Source of the DNA: Lepidurus packardi
Taxonomy: Eukaryota > Arthropoda > Branchiopoda > Notostraca > Triopsidae
Length of the DNA: 64,000 bases
Direction of reading: 5' to 3'
Assembly: GCA_023053545.1 (NCBI GenBank)
Contig: JAKZAN010000007.1
Coordinates: forward strand, 2,852,001 to 2,916,000
In this document: piece after piece, positions 45,442 through 59,605 of the stretch
Layout: each line of letters begins with the position of its first letter
How positions within the stretch are numbered: the first letter of the stretch is position 1
Position numbers and translations under genes: made by a program
Notes under the pieces: generated by a model
Database searches by the model: none
What the model was told of the DNA's origin: nothing
Seen by the model: the letters and a program-made list of their open reading frames with translations, nothing else

Positions 45442-48400
45442 CTATTCGGATAAAGAAAAAGCATGGAACGTTAGACTTCAATATGCTAATACAACTCTCT
45501 AAGAAACACATCATTCAAACAATTAGGACACCGAAAGATCTTGCCGACGTTGCACGCAATACATTCTATTCGATGAATCAAATGGAGAGATGAATCAAAT
45601 CAAGAGATCATTGTTTCAACTTTGTAGCCCTCTTCGCAAATTCTACTTCTGCTGATACCTGGAAGATACCTGAACACTCTATTATATACCACAGTGTAAC
45701 TCCTAAAGAACAAACGAGCTACAAAGAACTCTGTGATAAAAATCCTTTAAAATTACTGATACACAAGGCTTGTGTGAGTGATTTCATGATGCGCGACCAT
45801 TGGCGGTACTAACAAGTAACTAACACGAGTTGCACTAACAACAAGCACAGGCTTCGTAGACATGGTGATGATCCACATGGAAATTTCGGTGAGTGACATC
45901 ACAATATCCAGAACCTTCTTCCAAACTTGGATTGAAAGATACGCAAAATGAGCTTTGTAAACCTAAACTTCCTTAAGGCAATCCACACCGAAGACTCTAG
46001 CAATAATCGTCACGATTCCGACTACAACTTCAAACAGTAAATCACAAACCTCTCCACAACCAAGGGCCCTTAGGAAGCTGAAAATATGCCCAGAAAAGTG
46101 ATAATCTCTTAGCCATAAATACATTTTTTTTAAAAAAAGTTCTTAGTGACATCGCATGTCGCCAACCAATTTGTTTCTGTTTGGAATGCTCACTACCACC
46201 CAAAAACTTCACTTCTCTAGTAAAACCGCGTAACTTAATCCTTTATCCCACGTCAAATTACCTCAGAAGTTTCCTAATTTCCCGCCAATGGAAACCTGAA
46301 GAGGTTTCTTTCCGCCTTCTCGTTTGTGTATAAGCACTTTTAATGGATGAAAAGAAGCTCTCAAGTGCACTTGGGGGATGAAACTGAAGTTGAAGCTCAA
46401 CTTGAAGCTCGGCTGTCACTACTACCAAGTACTTTTGTATCTGTATAGTGGCTGCCCGCAGAAAAAGGGTAGTCTATACATATAAGAGCTTATAACAAAC
46501 GCACCTCTGTGGGCTTATTATGAGATTGAAAAAGCATAAAGAGAAGAAGAGAAGAGGGGGGTCTTATCTTCCACTTTGGCGATCTTGAAAAGAAACTTTT
46601 TCAGGGACTTTTATAGTGTCGAAAAGCTTTTGTGCCTTTAAAGCTTGCATGGCTTTAGAAAAAAAAACACTCGTTTTTTTAAAAAATATAAATCGCGCCT
46701 GACCTACCATTTTCAAAATACAAGAGAGAATAAGTGGAAGAGGGCGAAAGAGAGAGAGAGAGGAGGGAATATGAGGAAGAACAAGGAAATGATTAAAGTG
46801 GATATACTTTATATTTAAGAGAGAAAACGGATTGGTGGAAAAAAATTACCGATCCTCCTTCACGCTCATATAATAAGGACGATACCCCCAAATCATAATA
46901 AATATAAAATCGAGGGCGCCGCATAGACAAGAAAAGGGGCTGAACCTAACTGGCACCTTTCTTTTCCAACGTCTGATATTCGTTAGATGTTGCTTGTTGT
47001 TATGTGTATATGTTCTATGCGTTGTATATGTGGTGCGCTACGTACTGTATATACGTATATGTTGGGAGCCATTTTTAATTTTTTTTTTATTTAGTTTTGA
47101 CTTTTCAACCGGATTGGAGCGAAGTAAAAGCTGTATGATGATGATGATGGAAATCCACGACAGGAAAACAAAAAAAAAAAAGAAAAGAAAATACCAAGAG
47201 TCCTTATCGATTAAGCCAAGGATGATTAATCGAAAAGCGCCAGACCATGCATCCGCTTTGGGAGATTAATTTTTAGCAGGCCCATAGCCACATTATTAGA
47301 GGTCACGGAGTGGGAACAAAAAATTTTAAAGGGAAAATTGGAAAAAAAACGAGAGGGCAGAATAGTAGCGGTGGCGCTGTTGTTCTAATCTGTCCAGACC
47401 TTACGATTCTTTACTTCTTGCAATATAAATGTAAATGACTAGTCTGAGTGAAACGTGACAACTGGAAGAAAAGGGTCATTCGGGAATTCGTTTTCCTTTT
47501 TTTAAAAAAGGCGGCACAAACTTTATATGGGACTAAACTATTTCCGAACGAAAATTGTTCCACTTTAGAGATAATAACAATAATTTTCGCTCTGAAATAG
47601 AACTCAATTTTATCAAGTGCAATTACCACAAAAGTAACTACAACATTAGCTGTAAATAAAGTCAAAACATATTGCAACTTCATATTAGCAATGTGCTATA
47701 CTGGCAATTAAGTTCATCTGTAATTTAATTTGCGCTAATCTGCTACGCGGATTAAGTTCCCCTGAGTATTAAGTTAAGATTAAATAAAGCTTCAGTTAAT
47801 CCTCACAATTTAATCTAAAGTTAATTGTTATAAATTAATCACATTGTAACAAATGTAACTCCTTCGTCTGAATTCCGAACTCACTAGTAACCTATTTCAT
47901 AATAACTTAATATACCGATGACGTCGCTGACAAAGAATTCCAATTTTCCACAAACAAATATACAGCTCGAAAATACAATTCGTATTTTTCTCTTATTTTT
48001 CTATCACGTACACTTTCTATAATCCCTACTCGAAGAAACATAATACGTCTTCTAGGCAGTAATGAAAAAGAAGTCATTTTTTAAGACTGTACAGCTGTGT
48101 GTACAGGTGAAGAGAGCAGCAGCAGCCTCTGATGCCCCTTTTTGTTTTTCTCTTTTTAGAAGACGATAACGTCGCCATTCATTATCTAACTGAGCAGTCG
48201 CCTGTTGCGCTTCATTTAAAAACGCATCCATAATGCCGAAGGAAGCCCACTTATCATAACAACACTTTTGTAGCGCGGCAGCCATATATACAACAGCCGA
48301 CACCATGCAACAGCTAACCGGGGACCCCCGCCGCTTCTCTCTCTCTTAACTCTGCCAACCAAAAAGTCCATACCCTCTCCACGTACACACACACTCTCAA

Positions 48401-49000
48401 AAAAAAAATTACAAAGAAAAAACCTTCCTCTTTAGTCCAAGTGGCAACATAATTCCCTGACTGAGAAAGAAAAGAGAGAGCAAAAACCAGCAGCCTCTTT
48501 TTACTCCTCTTTCGCGCAACTACTGGTAAAACTTCATGTTGCCTTCGCACCCAATCTCATCTCAACAACTCCCATTTCGTGTACTACAAGCTTAAAGGTT
48601 TACTCATTCGTCCACATATCAAATCCACACTTGGAAAGCCTTCCCAACAAGATTCTCCTATTCTCTTACACAAAAAGAAAGAAAGAAAATGGCGGCACAA
48701 TTCCATCCGCTCGCATAAAAGACATCAGCAACGCTTACGGAAAGCTCTTAAGCTTCTGCTCCTTTTAGTCCTTTAGAGTTGTTCCTTTTTAGGGCGGACA
48801 TCTAGGATCATAATATTAGTTCACAATGTAATAAGAATAAAAATAATAAAAAAAAGCTTGGCCTATACAGGGTACCAAAAGCGGCGTTAGGAGCAACTTT
48901 CTAGATATGCTGGCTACATTAGGACTTAAGGGACGTTATCATGGCTTTACTGGCCCTGTAATTAGCTTAAGAAGACACTAGCAGTCTTCTCTACCTTCTC

Positions 49001-49091
49001 GCTCTGTCTCTCCTCTCTCACACACACACTCTTAGGCTCTTGCTCTTTCACTCAAGAGAGACAGGAGAAGAGGGAGAGAGAGAGACAGAGC
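49001..49091. repeat. CT-rich then GA-rich tract forming an inverted repeat
   Basis: A CT/CA-rich stretch is followed by a GA-rich one. The outer 12 bases (49001-49012, GCTCTGTCTCTC, and 49080-49091) are exact reverse complements. The tract is simple sequence and could form a hairpin or triplex. Confidence 0.6.
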
Positions 49092-52000
49092 AGATGAACG
49101 AAAATGAACTAAGTTGGTTAACACTGTATAAGAAGAGTCACGGATGAGAGAACTTTTTCTCCTCCCCTTTTTTTCCTTTTCATTCCGAAAAGGATTTGGG
49201 TTCCGCCAGGCGACTTAGACTTTTTTTTTTTTTCAGTTTTCGTTTTATCTTCTGGAGTGCTTCGCTACAGTGTAAAAGTTTAGGGTTTGGTGCTTGTGGG
49301 CTTGCTTTCGACGGGAAACGACGAGTTGGTAGCCCTGGAGGGCTTTTCGTGTTTTGTCCAGCAGCCGAAGTTTTGCTTTTGCAACCGGGATAATAAACTT
49401 TTCAGACGTTTGCAAAGAACCAAGCGACCTCAAACACAAGTTCTCTGCAATTCTTTGCACACTTGTAAACTTCATCCTTAGGAAAGCTCTATATATATTC
49501 AGACTTTCTGAATTAAGAAGTTGATGGAAGTTTCCATTCGGGAATATAAATAAATTTGGGAGAAAGTGTACGAACTTATGTTTAGACATTTTCTGTAGTT
49601 TAGAGACAACTTCAACAGGTCTAAGTAATTTCTTATAACTTCCTACCTGACATGCAATTACAATGCTTTATTTCGCACATTAATAATATAATTTATTTTA
49701 CCTCCAGTTTTACAACTTTAAGTTTACAGCTAATTTAGAAACGAATTTTTATAACTCATGTCAAACTTTTGACACTAGTTTGGAAATATCCAATTACAGC
49801 CAGGTATTTTCGTTGTTGTGTTCACATATCTAGAGACATTGTGTTTCGTAATATAGAGTTATAGATCTAGAAATGTACACCCATATGTACACATTAGGAA
49901 AAGATGGCCTACAGTCAAGAATAAATTTCTCGCAGGAGGTCCCATTAGTGTCAACGCGGGTTGCGGGTCACGCCACATTATCCTTGTGCATGCACATCGG
50001 GGTCGGATAAACATTTTAAATTTACCCACCCGGAAAAAGGAAGAAGGAAAAATCTCCGTACAATTTTTCTAAAGAACCAACACATTCAATAATAAAACAA
50101 AAAGGCCCACGTGCCAGATTGACACAAAGAAAGAGATAAAAGTCAAGTTTTGGAGTTGGTGGCCGAACTAAACTAATAAATCCCCCGCCAAAAAAGTTGG
50201 CCCCGTCATTATGTTGGTGGAAAGCTTGCCCCCGTAGCTCCCTTTGACAGGGTGGCTAATAGCGGTCGTCACGCTTTCGTGTTCCCAGTATAAAAAGGAG
50301 AAGAAGAAGATGAGTTCTTCTTTGGGCTCTTTGGGATTTGAGGACTTTTGAGCTTCCAAAAGCTCTTTTCATTCTTGTTAACGATATACTGTATACACAA
50401 GCTTTTACACTATCCCGAGCCACCGAGGCTATTCATGAACGTTATAAAGATGTCGGCTTTCCCGACGGGGAGTCAAGCAAATGAAGCTGTAATAAAAAAA
50501 AAAAAAACGCGGGTTTCCCTGCGGTGTGCATTGCGCATGCCTCACGCCAAACGGTCATTTCTCGCGAGTTTGGTGGGCTAGAACCTTCAAGATTCAGGAA
50601 AACTACTACTGCTGATTGCAGAGCTGGCCTGAGACTATTATTGACCCCCCACCCTCCGTTCCTCATTTTTTTTTTTTAACTTCAAGACAAGAACGGGAAG
50701 GAAAGAAGTCTATACAATCTCTGGAATTCCAAAAATACCCGGCTCCTCCTAGCCTCCAAAACCCATTTAACCTAACAGGCCCACCTCAATTCTTAAACAC
50801 AAGAAGAGCAATCACGATTTTGTTTATGTATAACAGTTTTTCGCAGTCTTCCCGCCCAAATTCGAATAGCATCCCGTCACCGCGGTAACACAGATATCGA
50901 TATCAATACCTTTCAAGATATCAAATCTTAAATTGGATGGATTAGCTCGCAAACTTAAAGGGGTCAGTACCGTCGAATTAGCTTTCGAATTTGCGCCGTT
51001 CACTCTATATTACATACAAAATCATGTACAAATACACCTACACGAATTCATGTAAATCCAAGTTTCCAAAGTAAAAACTTCTTCCGTTTCACCGTCACAC
51101 GACTGGTATAAACTTACACGTCCAGATCCTTTTTTTAAAGCTAAAGAGACTAGGAAAAAAGGCGAAAAATGGAAGTGTACCTAGCTTGTTAAAGAAAGTC
51201 AGGGTTAGGTTATGGAATGTGCAGTAGCGCCTGGCTCACGCCAAAGCAAGACAAATGCGGTCATGTTTCACGCAGCCAGCAGGCGGCACAGCAGGCGGCC
51301 CCCGAAAGGTAAAAATGGCTCCGCTCTTGGCCGCAGCAGCTACAAGGGCAAAGGAAAAGGGCAGCACCTGTACACAAGCTTTTTCTTGCGCCGACTCCTG
51401 TCTTTTAACTCAAATTTTTTTTCTACCTGCTCTTTTTTGGCTCTCCTCGTTCTCTTTATCCTCTCCGCTTAAAATATCATCCCCTTACGTACGCACATAT
51501 TTATAGACGCTATATGGAAACGGAAAGGAAAAGGAAGGAGAGGGAATCCCCACCATCACATCCAGAAAGGGGGGAAAATGCACTCTCCAGGATGTTGACT
51601 TGCTTTAAGAAATAAATGGGACGGCACATTTGTCTTCATCATCGCCGCTTAAACAGACGACGCGACACACCAACGGCAAACAAATTCAACAGATCGCTCG
51701 GGCTTTTTATGTGGGGGAATTTTACCTTGTCACACGCTCTGTCCGGGGGGTTAATTCCTCACAAGATTTATCTCCATAGAAGTCCCATTCAATTTGTCTT
51801 CACTCTCGTCAAACCTTACTGCCTGGATGTTGTATCAAAGTCATTTAGAATTGTGTACCAAAGTAGTATGATACCGATTCTTATGGCCCTCTGGGTTTTG
51901 CTTTATAACAAACTACCCTGTGCAATGATTCAACTGATTTCTCAACCTACGCTACTTCTGACGGTACTTGTCATTCACTACCACAAGTACGGTTCTGAAA

Positions 52001-53460
52001 CAGGATCAGAAATAAGTCAACTGCAATTACAATTACCAAGTAAATTACACTTGTCCCAGCAACTTTCCCTGATTCTTGGCGAGGTTGTCTAACAAACACT
52101 GTAAAATGACTTTGTTAATGATGTTGAAGAACTTTCTGGTTACTCTAAAAGCTAGAACCCGTATCCAGTTTACGAGTTTGCGGAGTAAAATGTGTAGTGG
52201 ATGATTCTCACAAAGCAATAACTATCACTCGTTTCTGTTGACTTGGGGATTCCGATTCAATGGTTATAGACTTAACTGTAACAATTGACTCGGTTCGTTC
52301 CCAAGTTCGACTCAAGCCAATTATGAAACACTGCACAAAGTAGCGATTCCCATGACATCAAGAAAGCAACCAATAGTGATTCCACGTGATTCCCACACGA
52401 CTCCTACATAAAAGACTGTGGCAGACAACAACAAACTGGAACCTTTCTTCCTCTACATATCCTTGAGCTCTTTCCCATGATCGAGAGGTACTGCAACTCG
52501 GCAAGTCTTTGAGGCACACGAAAAGGGCAAAACAAAAGGACCATGTCATGCGCTCATCAGACCTAATTAAGACTTAAAAGCCTCCCTTGACTTTGGCCTT
52601 GCAATTAGAGAACAATCGTTTCTCTCAGTCCCACACAACTTTGAGTAAACAGAATAAAGGGGGTTTCCGTTAGCTTTTCCCATATAGCTTCTGGGTTAAA
52701 AAACTATTAACAATTGGAATTTCGCGTGCAGAGTTAGCCCCGCCCTCCCTCTTTATCTCAAACCAAACCAAAGTTATTCTTTGGTTTAGAGCCGAATTTC
52801 CTTTTAAATTTGAAGAAACTCACAATTTTTCTACATTTACAAGACACTGCTATTACTCGATGCCATCAGCTGATAACACATTTGAGATGCATAACTTTCT
52901 TAGAGGAACCATATAAAGGAAGCAGGGTAAAGGTATTTTCCAGCTTCCCAAGTCCTGTTCTGTTTCTAACCCTCTTTATGATGCAATGAGTAGCTCTTCG
53001 ATCCTGCTTCTCCTTCGAACGTTGAAAGACTAAATCATGCACCTTATTCTATTTAGCCGCAAATGTCAAATAAATGAAAGTTTTTTGGGAAAGTTTGAGA
53101 AATTAAAAAGAAAAAAGGTAAGGGAAGGAAACGCGAAGTTGTAGTTGGTATGGCCCAGAGCTACAAAGCAAAAGCTCCAGCCAAAGATTATGCACAACGT
53201 CGCCTTTTCCAAGGCTACGGCCGTTATTTTGACGAGAAACGTATAATTTGGCCCAGAGCCGGGGCGCGGGGCAGGACCCCCTAAAAACGACCATCGAAAA
53301 AGACCCTGCGAAAAGTATATACGAGTTCGGCCATCCATGGTGGATATATAACCCACATGGCCGCCGAGAGAAGCTTTAAATGAAGCTAGCTAAAAGTCCA
53401 ACCAAAAAAATTTGAAAAATAAAGAATAAGAAAGGAAAGGTAAAAGGAGCACCTATAAAA

Positions 53461-53493
<33 letters not shown>
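53461..53493. repeat. (GA)n microsatellite
   Basis: About fourteen perfect GA units in a purine-rich context. Confidence 0.85.
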
Positions 53494-53496
<3 letters not shown>

Positions 53497-55095
53497 GAGA
53501 AGAGGATGTAAAGTTTACCTTCCAGCCCTTGCGAACTAGATAAACCTTCGTGAATCAAAGGCTTACGCTAGCTTTCAAATTAGTTCGTTCTTATAAAGGC
53601 ATTCTACCTATACCTTAACCCATCTTCGATTCGGTATCTTTATCGACAGTTAGGGTACACAACGACTGTCTCTAAGTTGTACTAAAGAGGCCAGCTTTGT
53701 ATTCGTGGGCACAGTTTCTCTCTCTCTTTTGAAAATTTTCCATTTAGTTTATAGAAACTTCAAAACATCACAGATTCTTGCAAGAAACAAGCAATGTACC
53801 CTACATTACTGTCAAGTGTTTATTCGAAGTTCGGTCAAAACTCTTAATAGTTTGAACAGTTTTGCGAAGCCCCTTTTACTGCTCTATATGAGGGAGCTAC
53901 GGGGTTAACGGCCCAAACTGCACGGGCACGGGGGCGAAAAAGCATAGTGCCTCTACCGCTTCAAATCGTTTAACCGCTCAATTTTGGGAAATTTAAATGA
54001 ATTATTTGGCCCAAGTCGATCGGCGACAGTTAAAGTGACAATCCCTGGGCAAGGAATCCTTAAAAAAAACAAGGGCCCTCTCCAAAAGATAACCTGTTTT
54101 TATTCGGGTTTGTGTATGTATGCATTCGTGCGTGCGTGTATGTGTCCCCATGAAGAAAGACGAAAGACAACTTGGCAATATCAGAATAAGAAGAAGAAAA
54201 AAACGCTACACCTATCTCTTCTTATATGCTCCAAAGGGACGAAACTTGAAAAGGAAAAGGGGATAAAACTTAAAAGGAACAAGCGGACTAGACACACCCT
54301 TTTTGGGTCTGTTGGGGCGCCGTTTTACCCTGAAACCCTCACTCAAACTAGAACTTCCCAAATCTTTCCCTATGCAAAAATTTTAGAAAAACTGACAACA
54401 TTTCCAAATTTCGCTCCATAAAAGAAATATAAACAGAAAAAAAAACGGCTTGGGGGGTAGTAAGTAAGAAGCGTGTAGCCAAACAGTGGCAGAGGGGTGA
54501 TTGAATGATGGATGTGCGTTGATATGGAGGTGAACAAAAACCCGTTAGCAATGACAAACGAGGCATTGCTTTGTCGGTCACCTGTCGTCTCTCGGTGTTG
54601 GCAATGCAAGGAACGGGATCAAAAAACCAGGTCCCTCCAGGCGAGAAGCCCCTTTTCGCTTATAGGATTCCTCTTATGTTCGAATGAGAGACTCTTGCGG
54701 GAGCTGGAGAGCCAGCGAGCCAGATGCGAGAGCGAGAGAATAAAGAGAGATGCGATAGAGAAGGCCAGTGAGGAGAAGAAACTTGGGCGACTTGACCGCG
54801 GGAACATCACCTCAACATCAACACGCACCAAAAAGTCGCCAAAATACTTCGGCGCTTAAGAAGCTACCGGTCCCTGTCTTACCCTCCCTTTACCCCTCCC
54901 TCCTTTTTTCCCTCACATGCATGTGGAGAACTCCGGAGTCTGGGAACTGCTCCTGTCCTGTCTTTTTCATTTTTGTTTTCATTTTCCCGAGTGCGTTTGG
55001 TTTGAACTTGGTATGTAAAATGGATCAGAGGAAAACAAAACCTGTTTTGAGAGATTTTGCCCAAGAGCTAGCTATACACTTAAAACTGGCTCCTA

Positions 55096-55123
55096 CCCCC
55101 CCCCCCCCCCCCCCTCTTTTTTT
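55096..55123. repeat. Poly-C followed by poly-T tract
   Basis: Nineteen consecutive C residues (55096-55114), then TC and a run of eight T. The length of the C run is likely to vary between assemblies. Confidence 0.8.
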
Positions 55124-55763
55124 TCGTATACACTTATATAGCTCTGACACATTGCACGTGTCAGCGAACCAACAGTCCCGAACATTTTGGTAATCATACT
55201 AACTTTGGCTCGTATGATATCACATTATAATTTAAATCCTTTTTTAAACTTTTTTTTTTGCAAAAACGATCTGCGTTTCTAGACTGGGGGTAATAACATC
55301 ATATCTCCCCGGGCACTGAGATTTATCAATATGTTGACTGTTACAGTTCATACTTAGTACGAGGCAAAGGACGGCGCAACCAAGTGGTGATGTCACAATG
55401 TCCTTTCCCTTGAGGGCTAAATTAAATTAAATCGGACTACTTAATTGTTATAGCTCAATAAGTCTTTCCGGATATTTTTGTTAGCAGCGATCTACATCTT
55501 GTGTAATGATTCCTGCTTTCTAGACTGCAACGGTAAAGTTAAAGAGGAGTCATTAGTTAAAACCGGACACGGCGACGTCAACATTGTGTTTCAACACCGT
55601 AGATTGATCATTTCCATCGCCCTAAAGTCAATTTGTCCCTCTTGAAAGCATTTTCCTCTACTTTTAAAAACTCCCTCAATGTCAATTTGCAATGAGCTCA
55701 TCGTCTCGAATGCTTCGCGCTACGATTGTTCTTTAGCACACATACACATACTGGAATCTTCGA

Positions 55764-55779
55764 GTAGTGACGTCACTAC
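55764..55779. promoter_or_regulatory. 16-bp perfect palindrome centred on a CRE
   Basis: GTAGTGACGTCACTAC contains TGACGTCA with four further palindromic bases on each side. A strong bZIP-type site by sequence; no gene start nearby. Confidence 0.35.
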
Positions 55780-57433
55780 ATAGTAATTTCCTCGCCAATC
55801 TTTAGTTCCAACATCAAACACTCTAAGCCGAAGTTTGTATTCTATCTACCCCCTTGTCTTTAGATAAAATAAAAAAAGGACATCGATGACCGCTGCGAAC
55901 AGAAACCGTCACCAAATGCTTAATTAGTTAGGTCTTGGGGAAACAGAAATGGCACAATGACAGCTTGCAGGGGGGTTTTGATGGGGGGGAAAGGTCTCGT
56001 TTTTATATTTATACTATTTCCCGAGAAACTCATAAAAGCCCAGAAGGGAAAATCCACAGTCCAATGCGAAAGGGGGCACATGAGGCGCTTTAAGCTTCTC
56101 ATAAGATCAAAGCCATTCTTCGCCGCCACATGTTGAAATAACTGCCATGCGAAGTTAAAACAAGTCCTATTCCAGCGCGCGACCTTTATCGTGTCGCTTT
56201 TCCCTGTTCGGCGGAACACCACCCAACTTTTGCAATGGAAAACTCCAAGAAAGCAAAGAAAGCAACTGATCAATACTTCTGTACATTTCTGTACCCTTTC
56301 CATCTCCATGGGTTTTGGCTGGTCCATCATTTCCCACCCCAAATTTGCACCCTGTATTCAGGTCTCGCGCCAATTCGCCAAAAATGCAACCTCGTGTAAC
56401 AGTTCATTGCAACCGTACCCGAAGTGCAAATACAAGGGTTACAACCCCTATGCACCCTCCGTCTGCACCCCTGGCATCTTACCCCCAGCAGCGCAGGCGC
56501 AATTTACCTTCTTTTTTAAGTACTTCATAACTTCAAAAGTGCGAAAAGGGCGAAATGCCTTTGCAAAAAACGATCCGAAATACTTCCCTGCAAAATGGTT
56601 TAAAATCCCTCAAATTCCCGATATCCATCTTAATACTCAACCTGCGCGTCCATAACCACAGTAGGAAAACGAAGGGTATCTTGCTGTATCAAACTTTCTG
56701 GATAGTTAATCCTTTTACCAAGGATTAATTAGAGAATTCGACGAACTCCCAACCCAAAACGGAATTCGTAAAACAACGAAAGCCTTGTCAAAAGTAAACT
56801 ATGCCCAATTTGGCGTACGCCATTTTGGAATTTCTGTCAAGAATTCAACAGAGAATTTTGTTCTTTCTCGAACTTTCCATCGGGCATAGATATAAACAGT
56901 GTGTTAAGGAATGTACCCGCTCAAGGTTCCTAGGCGACAATATTGTGTCCAGGCCTCCCTATGCCGACCTGCCATCGGTAAACCAGGCAGGGATTAACTG
57001 GAGAAAAAGCTCTACACAGATAAAATACCCCTTGTTCTCCTATTGTATCCATAACTTCCGCTTTCTAAAGAACCCTCAATTTCTTCGAAATTTGAAGTAG
57101 TGATGCTTCCCAACTCTTTCACGCTAACAATGTACAGATAAAGCAACGTTATACCAGATTTTGCAACCCCAAGCAACAAAAGAAACTTAAAAAATAGACT
57201 CTGGCCTTAAAATGGAAGGCCCGAAAGAGGGCGGATCATGTACCGGCCCCTTGTAATAAGTTGTCTTCAGTCAGCTGCTTACAACCTATGTTTTTTTTAG
57301 CGTGTCCCTTTTAATTCCTTCTGCGCTGTCTATTACATCTACTTAAAAGTCTACTATAGAAAAAGAATGTCTTCTGCAGAAGTAATAGACTGTACGTAGT
57401 ACATTGCGTTAACCATAAGTATCCCTATTTCTA

Positions 57434-57445
57434 CCCCCCCCCCCC
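57434..57445. repeat. C12 homopolymer
   Basis: Twelve consecutive C residues in the gene-free region. Confidence 0.8.
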
Positions 57446-58023
57446 AAACTTGATCCAAAAAACCAGCGTAGTTTCCCAAACATATTTACAAATAAAAAAC
57501 AGGCAATTGCAAGGATTTGCAGCAGGGAATGAAAACTTACTCTTACCGCTCAATTTTTCTTTAAAAAAAAGTTACATTTTGTAGATGTGTGCGCGCGAGG
57601 CACCTTCTTTAGTGGGTGCCCCTCCCTCACGCCAGTCCCCATTAAGCGGCCGGCCTAATCATGGGGTCAACAGCTGCCCCGGGACAATGATTACAAACCT
57701 CTCGTTCCTTTTCAACTCTTCTCTCTTTTCTCTCTTATTCTTTCTTTTTTTCTTTCTGAAACCATTTCTGCCCGAAACTTCTCTTGAAATCGTTTGATAG
57801 GCCCAAAATAGTCTCACAGTACTCACAGTAAGTTACAAAGTAAACCAGTATAGTATAAAATAAATAAACAGTTGTTATCTGTAACAGCTTTGTCCCAAAA
57901 GTACTGGCTAAGGGTGGGAAACATAAAATACTTTTAAAAAAATAGAAAAAGTAGGGGAATAGAGATCCCTATAAAAATAAGTATTTTTAAAAGAAAGGGA
58001 CACCCACAATGTTACTTATCCCA

Positions 58024-58034
58024 GGGGGGGGGGG
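58024..58034. repeat. G11 homopolymer
   Basis: Eleven consecutive G residues, about 100 bases before a T28 run. Confidence 0.8.
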
Positions 58035-58131
58035 ATGTTGTTTACGTTGTCTTTGAGGTCGTTAATTTTTTTAGCCACTTTCCCAAACCCCAAAAACGTT
58101 TTAAGAAGCTTTTGGTCTCTCTACCACTTCG

Positions 58132-58136
<5 letters not shown>

Positions 58137-58164
<28 letters not shown>
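58137..58164. repeat. T28 homopolymer
   Basis: Twenty-eight consecutive T residues. It could be the reverse complement of a retroposed poly-A tail, but no retrogene sequence is recognisable on its left. Confidence 0.8.
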
Positions 58165-59436
58165 AGCTTAAAGAGTCTGTTCTCTGGACTCTCAGGTGGG
58201 GGAACAGACAAGTCTTGAACAGCGAAGAAAGAAAAGAGAAAGAGAAGAGGCAGAAAAAGGCGTCATTAGTGGAGTGATCTATGGCCTTCTACACGCCTGC
58301 CTATCAAGGTGAATTCAGAGATCAGCCATCATCTCTCTCCGAAGAACTCTTTTACCTCCCTCCCCTTTACTGGATTCTATGCTTATGCCCACCCTTTTAT
58401 CATTGGGCAAGAATAGAATCTTGCTTTAGGGGAACTTCTTTTGTCCTCGAGTCATTCTTTCGCGTCCTAAATAATAAAAAGAAGAACTCATGACTTGAAA
58501 TGTCCAGACGCTTCAATTGCGCTAATTGACACTCCTAATTGACACGCTCCTGGTAGACAGCTCCAGAAAACCAAACTATCAGACAATCCAAAAGCAAAGT
58601 TCCTGTTGCTGGCCCCTTGAGGCCCCCTATGCGGCAAATCGAACTTTTTTTGGAGCAGATTGCCGCAAATGGCTGCAAATGGACATTTAAACGATCTAAA
58701 AAACCCACACAATTAAAAGATGTGACCTGAATGACTCCGAACCTTTTGTCTTTTAAGGTAAATGCTTACTCTGATAAAAATACAACTACGTTGAAGAGCG
58801 AAAACTTGTTTGCTCTAAAAAAAAGTTTTAAAAAAATCGTTCTGAAATAGAACTTCATGAGTAAAGACAGATTAAAATGTTAAAAACTTCGGGAATTAAT
58901 TAATTTAAGTTGAAAACACAAGAGCGTTAGTAACTAACCCATTTAACAAGTATTTGCCCAGTATGCTTTAAGAGCAGACATTTAAAGTCCCTATGGCTTT
59001 CATTAATTTGCTTAAGAAGTCAAAGATTAAAAAAAAGATTTGATATCTTGCGGTTCAAGGTAAAAAGCGATTCGAAATGTAACCAAATTTCCCTGCCAAT
59101 GCCTAAAAGCTTTTACGCTAGTCTCTAGACTCGCTAACTGCATATGATTTAATTAGTTATCCTTCACAGTTTATTAGAATAGAAGCTTACTCCAACTGTC
59201 CTTTTTTTAAGAAGGGAATTACTTTAAGTATAAAAAGGACTAAAAATATTTGCGTTAAGGCTAGAAAAAGCTTAGTTTTTAGAAACGCAAAAAGCAGCAG
59301 TCTATTCTCCTATAGAAAACTGATCCAACAAACCAAGCGACAATTTAAACTGGATTTAAAACACTTAAAACTGTCCTGGGGGAGCCATCCGCTGATCCAA
59401 CCTGAACCTTCAGCCGTGCGCAAGGCCTGCGCCACC

Positions 59437-59605
59437 AGACAACGCTCGCCAAATTAGACTAATTGAAGCTGTAATTGCGGCGGCGCTGCTGAAGGAACTG
59501 CAACAGACATAGTCCTCTAGTAAATAAACTCCATTCGCGGAGCAAATACCGATTTCTAGGGCAGTTACCGGAGGGTCAACGTGCCACTTCAATGTCCACC
59601 CGAAC
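59437..59605. repeat. Diverged segment, copy A (pairs with 62270-62440)
   Basis: From 59471 it aligns without gaps to the sequence from 62306. GTAATTGC...GCGGCG blocks match at one end, and GTTACC...GG.TCAA.GTG matches exactly 93 bases further on in both. The middle is weakly conserved. It is GC-richer than its surroundings. Its nature is unknown. Confidence 0.5.

Noticed and set aside
51616-52092. 158-codon plus-strand frame, the longest in the right-hand region
   Set aside because: No recognised motif, no nearby promoter or splice context; other random frames of similar size occur in the same region.
54540-54600. Minus-strand donor-like site after an Asp-Asp codon pair, tested as the missing TMTC2 exon 1
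   Set aside because: Phase fits, but the residues before it lack the conserved first membrane segment and the aromatic residue before the acidic pair.
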